Assembly (NCBI RefSeq): GCF_028368935.1
Contig: NZ_JAQNDK010000003.1
Coordinates: 124,001-188,000 of the forward strand
DNA from: Sorangium aterium
Lineage (GTDB): Bacteria; Myxococcota_A; Polyangia; Polyangiales; Polyangiaceae
Reading direction: 5' to 3'
DNA length: 64,000 bases
Notes under the pieces: model-generated
What the model was told of the DNA's origin: nothing
Databases searched by the model: none
What the model saw: the letters and a program-made list of their open reading frames with translations, nothing else
Program-made: the position numbers and the translations under genes
In this document: piece by piece, positions 42,642 to 50,941 of the stretch
Layout of the letters: each line of letters starts with the position of its first letter
Numbering within the stretch: position 1 is the stretch's first letter

Positions 42642-43104
42642 TGCCGAGCTTCGAGGGCGCGCAGCAGGCAGGTGCGCAGCACGTCGCCTCGCTCGTCGCG
42701 GGCTCGCTCTTCGCGGGCTGGCTTCCCATCACGTCCGCGTCACCCTTCACCACGAACACCTCCCACGAGTTGCCGTCGGGATCCTCGATCCAGACCTTGT
42801 CCTGCACCGCGTAGCAACACGCGGTGTTCTCCTCCGTGAAGGTCTTGAGCTCAGCCGCCTCGAAGGCGCGCTTGGCTTCGAACACGTCGTCGGGGCCCGC
42901 GACCTGGATTCCGAAATGGCTTGCGTTGATGCCCGTGCGCGGCGCCTCTTGCATCGTGAGGTTCAGGGCAGGCGACGCAAGGTCGAACTTGGCGTAGCCA
43001 GGGCGACGCTTCGTGGCGCGCACACCGAATGCCTTCTCGTAGAACGCGACCGAGGCATCGACGTTGGATACGTTGAGCGAGACGTGCGGCTTGAGGACAT
43101 TCAT
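42628..43104 (-). CDS. arsI: ArsI-like VOC-family metal-resistance enzyme (C-As lyase)
   Basis: 158 residues from ATG 43104, with GGAAGGAG 8 nt upstream. It is a vicinal-oxygen-chelate fold: His near the N-terminus ('KPHVSLNV'), His63 ('ASHFGIQV') and Glu115 ('GNSWEVF') bind Fe(II); the As(III) site is Cys96-Cys97 ('TACCYAVQDKVWIEDPDG'). This pair distinguishes ArsI from the related CadI. ArsI cleaves the C-As bond of trivalent organoarsenicals. The tail is Cys-rich ('TCCAPACCAP') and may bind metal. It is second in the operon. Confidence 0.85.
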   Translation of the reverse strand: MNVLKPHVSLNVSNVDASVAFYEKAFGVRATKRRPGYAKFDLASPALNLTMQEAPRTGINASHFGIQVAGPDDVFEAKRAFEAAELKTFTEENTACCYAVQDKVWIEDPDGNSWEVFVVKGDADVMGSQPAKSEPATSEATCCAPACCAPSKLGNAAP

Positions 43105-43147
43105 GATGATCGCTCCTTCCAAATTTTTCGAAATAGGCGAGAAAAAA

Positions 43148-43453
43148 TTAGCAGCAGCCCTTGCCGCGCTTGCAGCAGTCCTCCCAGAGGTAGTCGGTGA
43201 GCCCGCGAAGCGCCGCGTAATCGGCGCTGTAGAAGTGGAACGTTCCTTCACCGCGCGTCTGCAGGACGCCGGCGTCGACAAGGCGCTTCAGGTGATGGCT
43301 CAGCGTGGACGCAGGCATGTGCATGTGCGCCTGGATGTCGCCCGCGGACGCTCCCTCGGCGCCGGCCTGCACCACGAAACGCAAAACTGCGAGGCGCACC
43401 GGGTGGCCCAGCGCGGCCAGCTGTTCAGCGTGACGCTCCAGGGTCGACGGCAC
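43148..43453 (-). CDS. arsR: ArsR-family arsenite-responsive repressor
   Basis: 101 residues from GTG 43453. Winged helix-turn-helix with 'QLAALGHPVRLAVLRFVV' and recognition segment 'MPASTLSHHLKRLVDAGVLQ', then wing 'TRGEGTFHFYSAD'. The C-terminal 'EDCCKRGKGCC' supplies two Cys pairs, a plausible arsenite sensor at the end of the dimerisation helix. It heads the ars operon and is expected to repress it; a possible operator lies 10 bp upstream of the start. Confidence 0.88.
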   Translation of the reverse strand: MPSTLERHAEQLAALGHPVRLAVLRFVVQAGAEGASAGDIQAHMHMPASTLSHHLKRLVDAGVLQTRGEGTFHFYSADYAALRGLTDYLWEDCCKRGKGCC

Positions 43454-43462
43454 GCGCTAGTT

Positions 43463-43477
43463 CTACGGATCTCGTAG
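43463..43477. promoter_or_regulatory. Candidate ArsR operator dyad
   Basis: CTACG-GATCT-CGTAG is a perfect 5-bp inverted repeat with 5-bp centre, ending 10 bp before the arsR GTG. Its place fits autorepression by ArsR, though it is not the classical ArsR consensus. Confidence 0.35.
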
Positions 43478-43647
43478 GACAGGCGCAAGGCCGTGCTTCC
43501 AAAAAAATCGAAGAAGCTGCCAGAGGGTACTTCGCTCGCCCGCGGCTTGCAGCTTCCGCCAGGCGGCGGTGCTCCTCCGTGTCCGGGCAGCGTGTCCGGG
43601 CAGCTCGGCACGACGTTTCCCCGGGGAGGAACCTCGGCGACGTGGAC

Positions 43648-44457
43648 CTAGCGCCCGCTCGCGCCGTCGCCCCGCGCCGTCACGGATATCCGCAGCGCGC
43701 CGATCCCGCGCGTCTCGGCCGTGGCGCCGGCGATATCGATGACGAGCTCGTCGCCGGACACGATCGGCCCCACGCCCTGGGGCGTCCCCGTCGCGATGAC
43801 GTCGCCGGGCTCCAGGGTCATCACCCGGCTGATGTACGCGACCAGCTCGGGCACTCCCCAGATCATCTGCGCCGTCAGCCCGTCCTGCCGCACCTGCGAG
43901 TTCACGACAGCCCGCACGCGGAGCGCCCCGGGATCGAGCTCCGTCTCGATCCACGGGCCCACAGGGCAGAACGTGTCGAACCCCTTGCCCCGCGTGAACT
44001 GCACGTCCTTCCGTTGCAGATCCCGCGCGGTGATGTCGCCAAGGCAGGCGTACCCGAGCACGTGATCCAGCGCGTGCTCCGGTCGCACGTCCCGGGCGCG
44101 GCGGCCGATGACCACGCCGAGCTCCGCCTCGTGCTCGACCCGCTGGCTCTCCGGAGGGAGCACGATGGACTGGCCAGGACCGATGAGCGCCGAGGGCGGT
44201 TTGAGGAAGAGGAGCGGCTCGACCGGGACGTCGTTGCCCAGCTCCTGGGCGTGCGCCGCGTAATTGCGCCCCACACACACGATCTTCGTGGGGACCACGG
44301 GGCAGGCGAGATCGACGTCGGTCCACGCCACGGCCTCCCCCGTGGTCTTGCCGCCGAGCCAGGGCGGCGCGTCCAGGACGAGCGCGGCTGCGCCGTCGAG
44401 GCGGGCGAAGAAGGCTGGGCGATCCTGATCCGGAGGCGCGAGGCGAGCGAAGCGCAT
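43648..44457 (-). CDS. Fumarylacetoacetate hydrolase family protein
   Basis: 269 residues from ATG 44457. The FAH core is clear: 'KIVCVGRNYAAHAQELGN', 'EPLLFLKPPSALIG', 'VEHEAELGVVIGRRARD', 'GYACLGDITARDLQRKD', 'GKGFDTFCPVGPWI' and 'GTPQGVGPI'. Metal-binding acids lie in 'VEHEAELG' and the following 'DITARD'. The family hydrolyses or decarboxylates acylpyruvates and related dicarboxylates; the substrate is unknown. It lies downstream of a methyltransferase on the same strand (134 bp away). Confidence 0.85.
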   Translation of the reverse strand: MRFARLAPPDQDRPAFFARLDGAAALVLDAPPWLGGKTTGEAVAWTDVDLACPVVPTKIVCVGRNYAAHAQELGNDVPVEPLLFLKPPSALIGPGQSIVLPPESQRVEHEAELGVVIGRRARDVRPEHALDHVLGYACLGDITARDLQRKDVQFTRGKGFDTFCPVGPWIETELDPGALRVRAVVNSQVRQDGLTAQMIWGVPELVAYISRVMTLEPGDVIATGTPQGVGPIVSGDELVIDIAGATAETRGIGALRISVTARGDGASGR

Positions 44458-44591
44458 GGCGCGAGCAAAGCGCGATCTTCGCGTCGCGGCAAGCCTGTGG
44501 GACCCACGCAACACGACGCCGAGCGCCTGGCAGCCGTCCGCGCGGAGCTCGTGCGTCGTGGTCGTCGCGCGGCGTCGGCGGTGGGCCGCCG

Positions 44592-45176
44592 TCACGGAGG
44601 AGGCGCCGCGGCGCCCCGACGTCGCGCGACGAGGCGGGCCTCGTGATTCCCCTCCTCGAGCCACCCTTCCTCGTAGCGGACCACCTCGAGCGCCTCGCCG
44701 AGGAGCCCCGGGAGCTCGCCGTCGTCGAGCAGCCAGCGCGCGCTCGGGTGCGCGTGTCTCAGCAGGTTCGACCGCGTCGGGTGCACGACGACGAGGAGGC
44801 CGCCCGGGGCGAGCTCCGCCGCGCAGGCCGCGAGCCGGCGCTCGAGGAAATAGAAGATCAGGAGGAGGTCCCACGGCCCGGCAGGGAGCGGGTCGCGCTC
44901 GACGTCGAGCGCCGCCGTGTGCAGCGCGAGCCCTTCCTTCGCCGCGGCGCTCCGAGCGATGCCGAGCCCGACCTCGGAGATGTCGGCCAGCGTCACGTCG
45001 AGCCCGCGCCGCGCGAGCCAGAGGGCGTGACGGCCCGCGCCGCCCGCCAGGTCGAGCGCGCGCCCGCGCCGGGGCAGGAGCGGATCGAGCGCCGTGAGCA
45101 CGGCGGAGGGCTCCCCCGGATCGCCGCCGCCCTCGCGGTAGCGGGCGTCCCACCTCGTGCGATCGTCGTCCGACAC
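44592..45176 (-). CDS. Class I SAM-dependent methyltransferase (TehB-like)
   Basis: 194 residues. GTG 45176 has AGGAGGACAGC directly upstream and is preferred to GTG 45215. Motif I is 'ALDLAGGAGRHALWLARRGL' (binding S-adenosylmethionine), with 'VTLADISEVGLGIA' as acidic motif II and 'WDLLLIFYFLERRL' as motif IV. The N-terminal 'DRTRWDARYREGG' is typical of TehB-like enzymes. Substrate unknown. The C-terminus is basic. Confidence 0.8.
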   Translation of the reverse strand: MSDDDRTRWDARYREGGGDPGEPSAVLTALDPLLPRRGRALDLAGGAGRHALWLARRGLDVTLADISEVGLGIARSAAAKEGLALHTAALDVERDPLPAGPWDLLLIFYFLERRLAACAAELAPGGLLVVVHPTRSNLLRHAHPSARWLLDDGELPGLLGEALEVVRYEEGWLEEGNHEARLVARRRGAAAPPP

Positions 45177-45344
45177 GCTGTCCTCCTGTCCTGTTGGCCG
45201 GGCCGGGGCGGACACCGGCGAGCGCCCCTCGCTGGCGCGGAGCGTACCATCACCCGGCGGGGCCGCTTCGGCGCCGGGCGACGGAGGCGGCCGGCCGCCG
45301 CTGGACGCGCGGCATGACCTGGCCTAGCACGCCGCCGGTTCGCC

Positions 45345-46013
45345 ATGCCCGAGTGCCTGACCCTGGCCCCGACCCCGGATCCCCGCCGCTTCCGCGCGCC
45401 CGACGGCGCGCTGCTCTCGCCGCCCGAAGGCTGGGCGTGCCTGCCCCCGGGCGACGCGGGACTCACCCGCCGGGTGAAGCTCGCGGGCCCATCCTGGATG
45501 GTGGTCGAGAAGCGCGGGAGGAAGACGTTCTCCCGGGGCCTCTGGGCGCCCGCCGCCACCATCGAGGCCGCCCGCGCCGCGCTCGAGGCCGAGCGCAGCA
45601 CGCCTTCGTACGCGAAGAAGCGGGAGGCGGACGCCCGGCGGAGGGAGCGCGACCAGGAGGAGTACGTGCGCGAGTTCGAGGCCGCGGTGGCCGCGTTCCT
45701 CCGGTTCTCGCCGCGCTACGCGGCGCTCGCGCGGGCGGTCGCGACCAAGGTGACGCTGCACGCCACGCCGGTCGGCAGCGGCACCGTCGCCCGCACCGAG
45801 CGGATCCCGGTCGCCCAGCGCGCCGAGTCGGCCGTGATCGCCTGGATGCGGCACCAGACCACGGCCTACGACTCGATGGCCATCCCGCGCGTGAAGGGGA
45901 TGCGCCGCGAGGTGCGGCGCGAGCTCGCGCAGATCTCCCGCGCCATCCTCGATCTCCATCGCGGCGACGCGCCGCACGCGGCCGCGTCGTGCCCGCTCTG
46001 CGCGGCGCTCTGA
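45345..46013 (+). CDS. DUF2293 family protein
   Basis: 222 residues from ATG 45345. The C-terminal ~100 residues carry the DUF2293 core: 'KVTLHATPVGSGTVARTERI', 'AESAVIAWMRHQTTAYDSM' and 'IPRVKGMRREVRRELAQ'. The N-terminal half is a charged helical stretch with 'GPSWMVVEKRGRKTFSRGLW'. The family's function is unknown; the basic, nucleic-acid-like core suggests RNA or DNA binding. The tail 'ASCPLCAAL' contains a C-x2-C pair. Confidence 0.75.
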   Translation: MPECLTLAPTPDPRRFRAPDGALLSPPEGWACLPPGDAGLTRRVKLAGPSWMVVEKRGRKTFSRGLWAPAATIEAARAALEAERSTPSYAKKREADARRRERDQEEYVREFEAAVAAFLRFSPRYAALARAVATKVTLHATPVGSGTVARTERIPVAQRAESAVIAWMRHQTTAYDSMAIPRVKGMRREVRRELAQISRAILDLHRGDAPHAAASCPLCAAL

Positions 46014-46040
46014 CGCGCGGGGCGGAGCAGAGCGAGCGCG

Positions 46041-46658
46041 TTACCCGCCGAGCAGCCCCTCGCCGACCAGCCGCGCGCGCAGCCCCGCGGCCCCGTCGAA
46101 CACGTGGGCGCGCATCCCGACGGCGGCCGCCGCCTCGCAGTTCTCCGCGCGATCGTCGACGAAGAGGCACTCGCCCGCGTCGACCCCGATGCGCGCCATG
46201 AGCCGATCGAAGAACTCGCGCGCCGGCTTGCGCACGCCCAGGTGATGGCTCGAATAGACGCCCTCGAACAGGACGTCGAGCGCGAACGCCTCGCGCACCT
46301 CCTCGACCCACACGGGGTAATTGCTCGCCACGAACCGGAGCGCGCGGCCCTCGAGCGACGCGACGATCTCCCGCACGCCGGGCAAGAAGCGATATCCCGC
46401 GCGGCGCACCCGGTTGAACGCGTCGAGGTCGAACGAGAACCCCTCCGCGCCTTCACGAAAGAACCGGCGAGCGAACTCGGCCTCATCGATCTCGCCGATC
46501 TCGAACGCGGGCCAGCACGTGGGGTCGCGATGCCTCGCAATCTCGGGGGGCGCGCCGCGCGCGGCGGGCGCGGCGGACCGGATCGCCGCGGCGAGCGCCT
46601 CCCGGTACGGGTCGTAAAGGACGGTATCCATCAGATCGAAACACACTGCGCGGACCAT
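46041..46658 (-). CDS. HAD-like hydrolase with atypical motif I (FDLMDT)
   Basis: 205 residues from ATG 46658. Motif I reads 'VCFDLMDTVLYDP': the catalytic first Asp is present, but the second Asp of the usual DxD is Met. Motif II/III and IV are otherwise intact ('RFVASNYPVWVEEV', 'GVRKPAREFFDRLM', 'CLFVDDRAENCEAAAAVGM'). This FDxMDT pattern recurs in a HAD subgroup and may shift activity away from classical phosphatase chemistry. Cap domain is all-helical. Convergent with the DUF2293 gene; no other context. Confidence 0.8.
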   Translation of the reverse strand: MVRAVCFDLMDTVLYDPYREALAAAIRSAAPAARGAPPEIARHRDPTCWPAFEIGEIDEAEFARRFFREGAEGFSFDLDAFNRVRRAGYRFLPGVREIVASLEGRALRFVASNYPVWVEEVREAFALDVLFEGVYSSHHLGVRKPAREFFDRLMARIGVDAGECLFVDDRAENCEAAAAVGMRAHVFDGAAGLRARLVGEGLLGG

Positions 46659-46830
46659 CAGGCGCGAACCGTAGCACCGGCACGCGCGCGTGTGCGCACA
46701 CAGGTCACACGAGCGCACAGGCGTGCGGCCACACCGGTGAGTTGCGCTGAGGGCGCCGCGACGTGAGAGCGGCGTGGAAGCGGCCTGTAACAAAGACACA
46801 AAATTGATACGAACTTTGAGAAGGCGCATC

Positions 46831-46859
46831 TCGCAATGCGCTGCGCGATGGCTTATACT
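46831..46859 (+). promoter_or_regulatory. Possible sigma-70-type promoter
   Basis: TATACT (46854-46859) is 5 of 6 to the -10 consensus; TCGCAA lies 17 bp upstream as a weak -35. It precedes the VWA lipoprotein ATG by ~125 bp. Confidence 0.35.
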
Positions 46860-46874
46860 GGGTATGGGTGGCGA

Positions 46875-46958
46875 GTCCTCAGGAGCGTGGTCCGGCGATG
46901 CGCCGGCTCCTGAGGACACGTGTGGTTGGTCTGCTTTTCTACCGGCGCGCAGCGCCGG
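46875..46958 (+). promoter_or_regulatory. Two stem-loops in the VWA gene leader
   Basis: GTCCTCAGGAGC (46875-46886) pairs with GCTCCTGAGGAC (46906-46917), 12 bp without mismatch; the loop contains a further CCGGC/GCCGG stem. A second stem CCGGCGC-GCA-GCGCCGG spans 46942-46958, 12 bp before the ribosome site. They could act as an attenuator or protect the mRNA 5' end. Confidence 0.45.
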
Positions 46959-46983
46959 CACTTACTTAAAAAGGAGTCAGGCC

Positions 46984-48177
46984 ATGAGATTGCCTGCTAT
47001 GGGCATTGCCTTGTTCACGGTCGCCGTGGCCAGCGCGGCGTGCGGCGGCGGCGATGGCGACGAGAATCAGAGTGGCTCGGGCGCCGCGAACAGCTCGGGT
47101 AGCGGGAGCGGAGGCGACGACAGCGGCTTCGGTTCAGGAGGTGTGACCTCGGGCAGCGGCTCGGGCTCAGGCAACCCCAGCAGTGGCGCTGGCCCTTCGA
47201 CCGGCGCCGGCGAGGCGTGCGCCACGCAAACGGCCCAGGCCGGGCTCCAGCCCGTGTACCTGGCAGTCGCGTTCGACGTGTCGGGCAGCATGGGGATGAA
47301 CGATAGGCCCTCGCACAGCAAGGAGCTCAAGTGGGATCCCGTCGTCGCCGCGACCAAGCAGTTCTTCACGGATCCGGCGTCCGCGGGGCTCACCGCCTCG
47401 CTCACGTTCTTCCCCGGCGAGCGGCGGATGTGCGACGCCAGAACCTACGGCGCGCCGGACGTCGAGATGACGCCGCTGCCCTCCGAGGCGTTCGGTAAGG
47501 CGATCGACGACGTCACGCCCGCGACCGACGACGACTGGCGCACGAGCACGCCGACGGCGTTCGTTGTCGATGGGACGGTGACCTTCATCGAGCGGCAGCG
47601 CCAGGAGAGCCCCGGGAAGTACGCGCTCGTGCTCGTGACCGACGGCTACCCGCAGCGCTGCGGCGGGCAGGCGGACTCCATCGAGGCCGTCGTCGAGCGC
47701 GTCGAGGGGGCGCGCCAGGACAACATCCCGACCTACGTGATCGGGGTGGCGAACCCGCCGGAGGACGAGCCGGGGAACGTCGACAACCTGCGCGACATCG
47801 CCGCGGCGGGCGGCACGGGGCAGGCCTTCATCATCGAGACCGGCAACCCCGACGCGACCGCGACCGCGTTCAGGGCGGCCATCGACCAGATCCGCGGCGC
47901 TGCGGTGACGTGCAACGTCGCGATCCCGGCGGCGCCCGACGGGAGGACGTTCGACAAGCAGCGGGTGCGCGTGACGTACACGAGCGGAGGGGGCCAACCG
48001 AAGGCCGTCGCGTACGATCAGGAGTGCGCGAGCGACGACGCCTGGCGCTACGACAATCCATCGAACCCGTCGCAGATCGAGCTCTGCGAGAGCGTGTGTA
48101 ACGCTATACAGTCCGATCCAGAGGCGTCCCTTGGCGTCGACTTCACCTGCGAGGACGTGATCGACATCCCGCAGTGA
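46984..48177 (+). CDS. Lipoprotein with von Willebrand factor A domain
   Basis: 397 residues from ATG 46984; AAAGGAG lies 7 nt upstream. The signal peptide ends in a lipobox (SAACGGG). Residues ~22-75 are a Gly/Ser linker. The VWA domain starts with MIDAS motif 'VAFDVSGSMGMND' (DxSxS) and includes 'ALVLVTDGYPQRCGG' (the MIDAS Asp) and 'NIPTYVIGVANP'; the conserved Thr of the MIDAS lies in 'TSTPTAFVVDGTV'. The C-terminal part has three or four cysteines. VWA lipoproteins bind metal and protein partners at the cell surface; the partner is unknown. Confidence 0.82.
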   Translation: MRLPAMGIALFTVAVASAACGGGDGDENQSGSGAANSSGSGSGGDDSGFGSGGVTSGSGSGSGNPSSGAGPSTGAGEACATQTAQAGLQPVYLAVAFDVSGSMGMNDRPSHSKELKWDPVVAATKQFFTDPASAGLTASLTFFPGERRMCDARTYGAPDVEMTPLPSEAFGKAIDDVTPATDDDWRTSTPTAFVVDGTVTFIERQRQESPGKYALVLVTDGYPQRCGGQADSIEAVVERVEGARQDNIPTYVIGVANPPEDEPGNVDNLRDIAAAGGTGQAFIIETGNPDATATAFRAAIDQIRGAAVTCNVAIPAAPDGRTFDKQRVRVTYTSGGGQPKAVAYDQECASDDAWRYDNPSNPSQIELCESVCNAIQSDPEASLGVDFTCEDVIDIPQ

Positions 48178-48270
48178 TCCAGTGATCGGCGGCGGGGGCG
48201 CTCCCTGATGCGGGCGCGCCCGCCGCTGGCGTGGCGCGGGGCGCGCAGGCTCGCGTCGCGAGCGCGTCCT

Positions 48271-49329
48271 TCAGGGCGCGCAGGCGGCCTGTGGGCTGAA
48301 GAGCGCCCGGACGAGGCCCCGGTAGTCGTCGTGGGGCACGCCGCCGCGGAGATCGCCGCCGAGCTTGTAATAGTAGCACCGCGAGGGGGCGATCCCGGCG
48401 GCCGTGTACGTCGCCACGTCGCTCGGCATGTTGCCGAAGCCGAAGGAGGGCACGATGCCCGTGCGCGCCTTGAGCCATCCGAGCTCGATCGTCTTGTACT
48501 TCGCCGCCGCGCCGCCGAACGCGCCGGTGACTCCGATGGTGGTGTGGAGGATGCCCGGCGGGAAGCCCTGCTCTCGCAGCCAGACCCTCGTGCTTCCCAC
48601 GAGCCACTCGGGGCGCGCGGTCACGTAGAAAAGGTAGATCCCGCTCTCGGCGAGGGCGCGCATCGCGTCCGCCGCGCCGGGGTGGGCGGCCGGCGGGGCG
48701 CCGCCGACCAGCTCGCTGACGACCGCCGCCTCGCTCGACGTGAGCGTCCCGTCGACGTCGGTCACGGCTACCTGCGCGCCTGGCGGGAGGACCTCGATGA
48801 ACAGGTCCGCGCTCGTGGCGTCGCCGGCCACGGCGAGGTGGACGCGGTGCCGGCCGATCTCGAGGCGCCGGCCCGCGGCGAGGTCGATGTAGATGCGCCC
48901 GCCGGTGTCCGGGATCCCCTCCGTCGTCGCGTGCGGGTGGTCATCGTCGCTCGTCCGGAAGGTGCCGAGCCGCTCCCAGGCGCCGCTGCAGCCGCGGAGC
49001 AGATAGGCCTCGACGTCCTCATCCTCGAGATCGTCGTCCTGCGGCCCGTAAGCGAACTTCGCGATGGCCCACTGCGGCCCGTCGGCGCGCGCGAAGAGGT
49101 CGCGCCCGCGGTGGCGCGGCCACCCGGCCGCGACGAGGCGCGAGCGCGTGTGCCTGAACCCGCGCGGCAAGGCCTCCGGCGGCGGCGCGTCGCAGGCCGG
49201 ACGGGCCGGGCAGGCGCCCGCCCGGGGCCGCGGCGGCGCGGGCGCATCGGGCTGCCGCGGGGCACCGGCGCAGGCGACGAACGAGACGGCGGCGAGGACC
49301 AGCGTAGCGAGCGGGGAGGGGCGCAACAT
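48271..49329 (-). CDS. Lipoprotein with LNS2/lipin-like HAD phosphatase domain
   Basis: 352 residues from ATG 49329. The signal peptide has lipobox SFVACAG. The N-terminal part is rich in Pro/Cys; the middle has a beta-domain ('RIYIDLAAGRRLEIGRHRVH'). The C-terminal ~170 residues are an LNS2-type HAD domain: 'VAVTDVDGTLTSSEAAVV' (DxDGT), 'YLFYVTARPEWLVGSTRVWL', 'AAAKYKTIELGWLKAR' and 'GFGNMPSDVATY'. In eukaryotes the fold acts on phosphatidate (lipin) or binds it (PITP). Repeat copy 2 lies ~12 bp upstream of the ATG and replaces the ribosome-binding region. Confidence 0.75.
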   Translation of the reverse strand: MLRPSPLATLVLAAVSFVACAGAPRQPDAPAPPRPRAGACPARPACDAPPPEALPRGFRHTRSRLVAAGWPRHRGRDLFARADGPQWAIAKFAYGPQDDDLEDEDVEAYLLRGCSGAWERLGTFRTSDDDHPHATTEGIPDTGGRIYIDLAAGRRLEIGRHRVHLAVAGDATSADLFIEVLPPGAQVAVTDVDGTLTSSEAAVVSELVGGAPPAAHPGAADAMRALAESGIYLFYVTARPEWLVGSTRVWLREQGFPPGILHTTIGVTGAFGGAAAKYKTIELGWLKARTGIVPSFGFGNMPSDVATYTAAGIAPSRCYYYKLGGDLRGGVPHDDYRGLVRALFSPQAACAP

Positions 49330-49340
49330 GTCCACGTATA

Positions 49341-49640
<300 letters not shown>

Positions 49641-49653
49641 TGATCGCTAAGGT

Positions 49654-50823
49654 TCAGGTCCAGAGGCCCGTCGGCTGCCCAAGGAGCGCGGCGCCGACCT
49701 GGCCGAACCAGCCCTCTGCGGCGGCGGCGTGCTGGGAGAAGGTGTGAATGTCCCGGAACCGCCGTTGCAGGGGCGACGCGTTCCGGGCGACTCCGCCTCC
49801 GCCCGCCTGATAGCAGGTGTCCACGGCACGGGCCGTCACCTCCGTCACCCACGCCAGGGCGCCCGAGATCCGCGGCGCCACCGCGAGGGCGGCGCCAGGG
49901 TTGTTCACGCACGCGGCCCAGAGCTCGTCCCCTATGTCGCGCAGCAGGGCGCGGGCGGCGCGGACGCTCGTCTCGGCGCGGCCGAGGTTCACCTGGAACA
50001 GCGGAGAGTCTGCCAGCTGGGCGCGCGCATACAGCCGCTTCTTGCCCGAGCTCGCGAGCGTCACGATGTCGTCGAGCGCCCCCTGGGCGATCCCCACCGC
50101 CACCGCTCCCATGTGGAGCGCGAAGTGCAGGACGGGCGCGACGAAGCCCGGCCCGGCCACCGACGGCTGGCCCCGGAAGATATCGAGGGTGTTCGCCTCG
50201 GGGCAGAAGGCCCCTTCCAGCGCGATATCGTGGCTGCCCGTGCCGCGCAGGCCGAGCACGGACCAGGTGTCGATGATGCGCGCCTCGCTCGCCGGGAACA
50301 GCATGCCCCGCATCTGGGGCGCCTCGCCGGCCGGGCCCATCCGCGGGCGGCCGCCGTCCATGATCACGCAGTTTCCGAACAGCCAGCTGGCGTGCTCGCA
50401 GCCGCTCGCGAAGCTCCAGCGCCCGGTGACCCGGTAGCCGCCGTCCGTCGCGTGGGCTTCGCCCTGCGCGTTGAAGCCGCCGCCGATGATCACGTCCGGC
50501 CCGCCGGCGTAGATGGCGTCGAAGCGCTCGCGCGGCAGGAGCGCGAAGAGGTGCGGGCTCTCCGAGCCGATCATCACGGTCCAGCCGGTGGCCCCGTCCG
50601 CCCGGGCGAGCGCCTCGAGGACGTCCATCCCCGTGCGCAGGTCGACCTCGTGGCCGCCGTGGCTCCTCGGCAGGAACATCCGGAAGCAACCCGCCGCCTT
50701 GAGCTGGCCGAGGAGATCCGCCGGGAGGCGCCGCGCCTCCTCGATCTCCGCGCTCCGTGAGGCGATCGCGGGGGCCAGGTCACGGACGGCATGCAGCACC
50801 TTCGCGGCGTCTTCGTTCTTCAT
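49654..50823 (-). CDS. Flavin-dependent acyl-CoA dehydrogenase-like monooxygenase (HsaA-type)
   Basis: 389 residues; ATG 50823 has AAGGAG 6 nt upstream. The layout is that of the acyl-CoA dehydrogenase fold used by two-component flavin monooxygenases: 'LKAAGCFRMFLPRSHGGHEV', 'ARADGATGWTVMIGSES', 'YRVTGRWSFASGCEHASWLF', 'DTWSVLGLRGTGSHDIALEG', and the C-terminal 'DTCYQAGGGGVARNASPLQR'. There is no catalytic Glu of true acyl-CoA dehydrogenases in the corresponding position. It would need a separate flavin reductase, which is absent here. Substrate unknown; natural-product or aromatic hydroxylation are possibilities. Confidence 0.78.
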   Translation of the reverse strand: MKNEDAAKVLHAVRDLAPAIASRSAEIEEARRLPADLLGQLKAAGCFRMFLPRSHGGHEVDLRTGMDVLEALARADGATGWTVMIGSESPHLFALLPRERFDAIYAGGPDVIIGGGFNAQGEAHATDGGYRVTGRWSFASGCEHASWLFGNCVIMDGGRPRMGPAGEAPQMRGMLFPASEARIIDTWSVLGLRGTGSHDIALEGAFCPEANTLDIFRGQPSVAGPGFVAPVLHFALHMGAVAVGIAQGALDDIVTLASSGKKRLYARAQLADSPLFQVNLGRAETSVRAARALLRDIGDELWAACVNNPGAALAVAPRISGALAWVTEVTARAVDTCYQAGGGGVARNASPLQRRFRDIHTFSQHAAAAEGWFGQVGAALLGQPTGLWT

Positions 50824-50941
50824 CGCTCGCTCCTTGACATCGGGGGTTGGCGGACCCTGTGAAGGCCCGTCAAAACGCCTCATCGTACGGCGGTTCAGGA
50901 GCTCCGCGCGGACTTTCGGCCCCCCTCCGCCGGGAGCGACG

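Larger units (their letters stand above)
46659..46983. other. Promoter/leader region of the VWA lipoprotein gene
   Basis: No gene. It carries an A/T-rich stretch, a possible -10 box and two hairpins between that box and the ribosome site (AAGGAG at 46971-46976); see separate entries. Confidence 0.55.
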
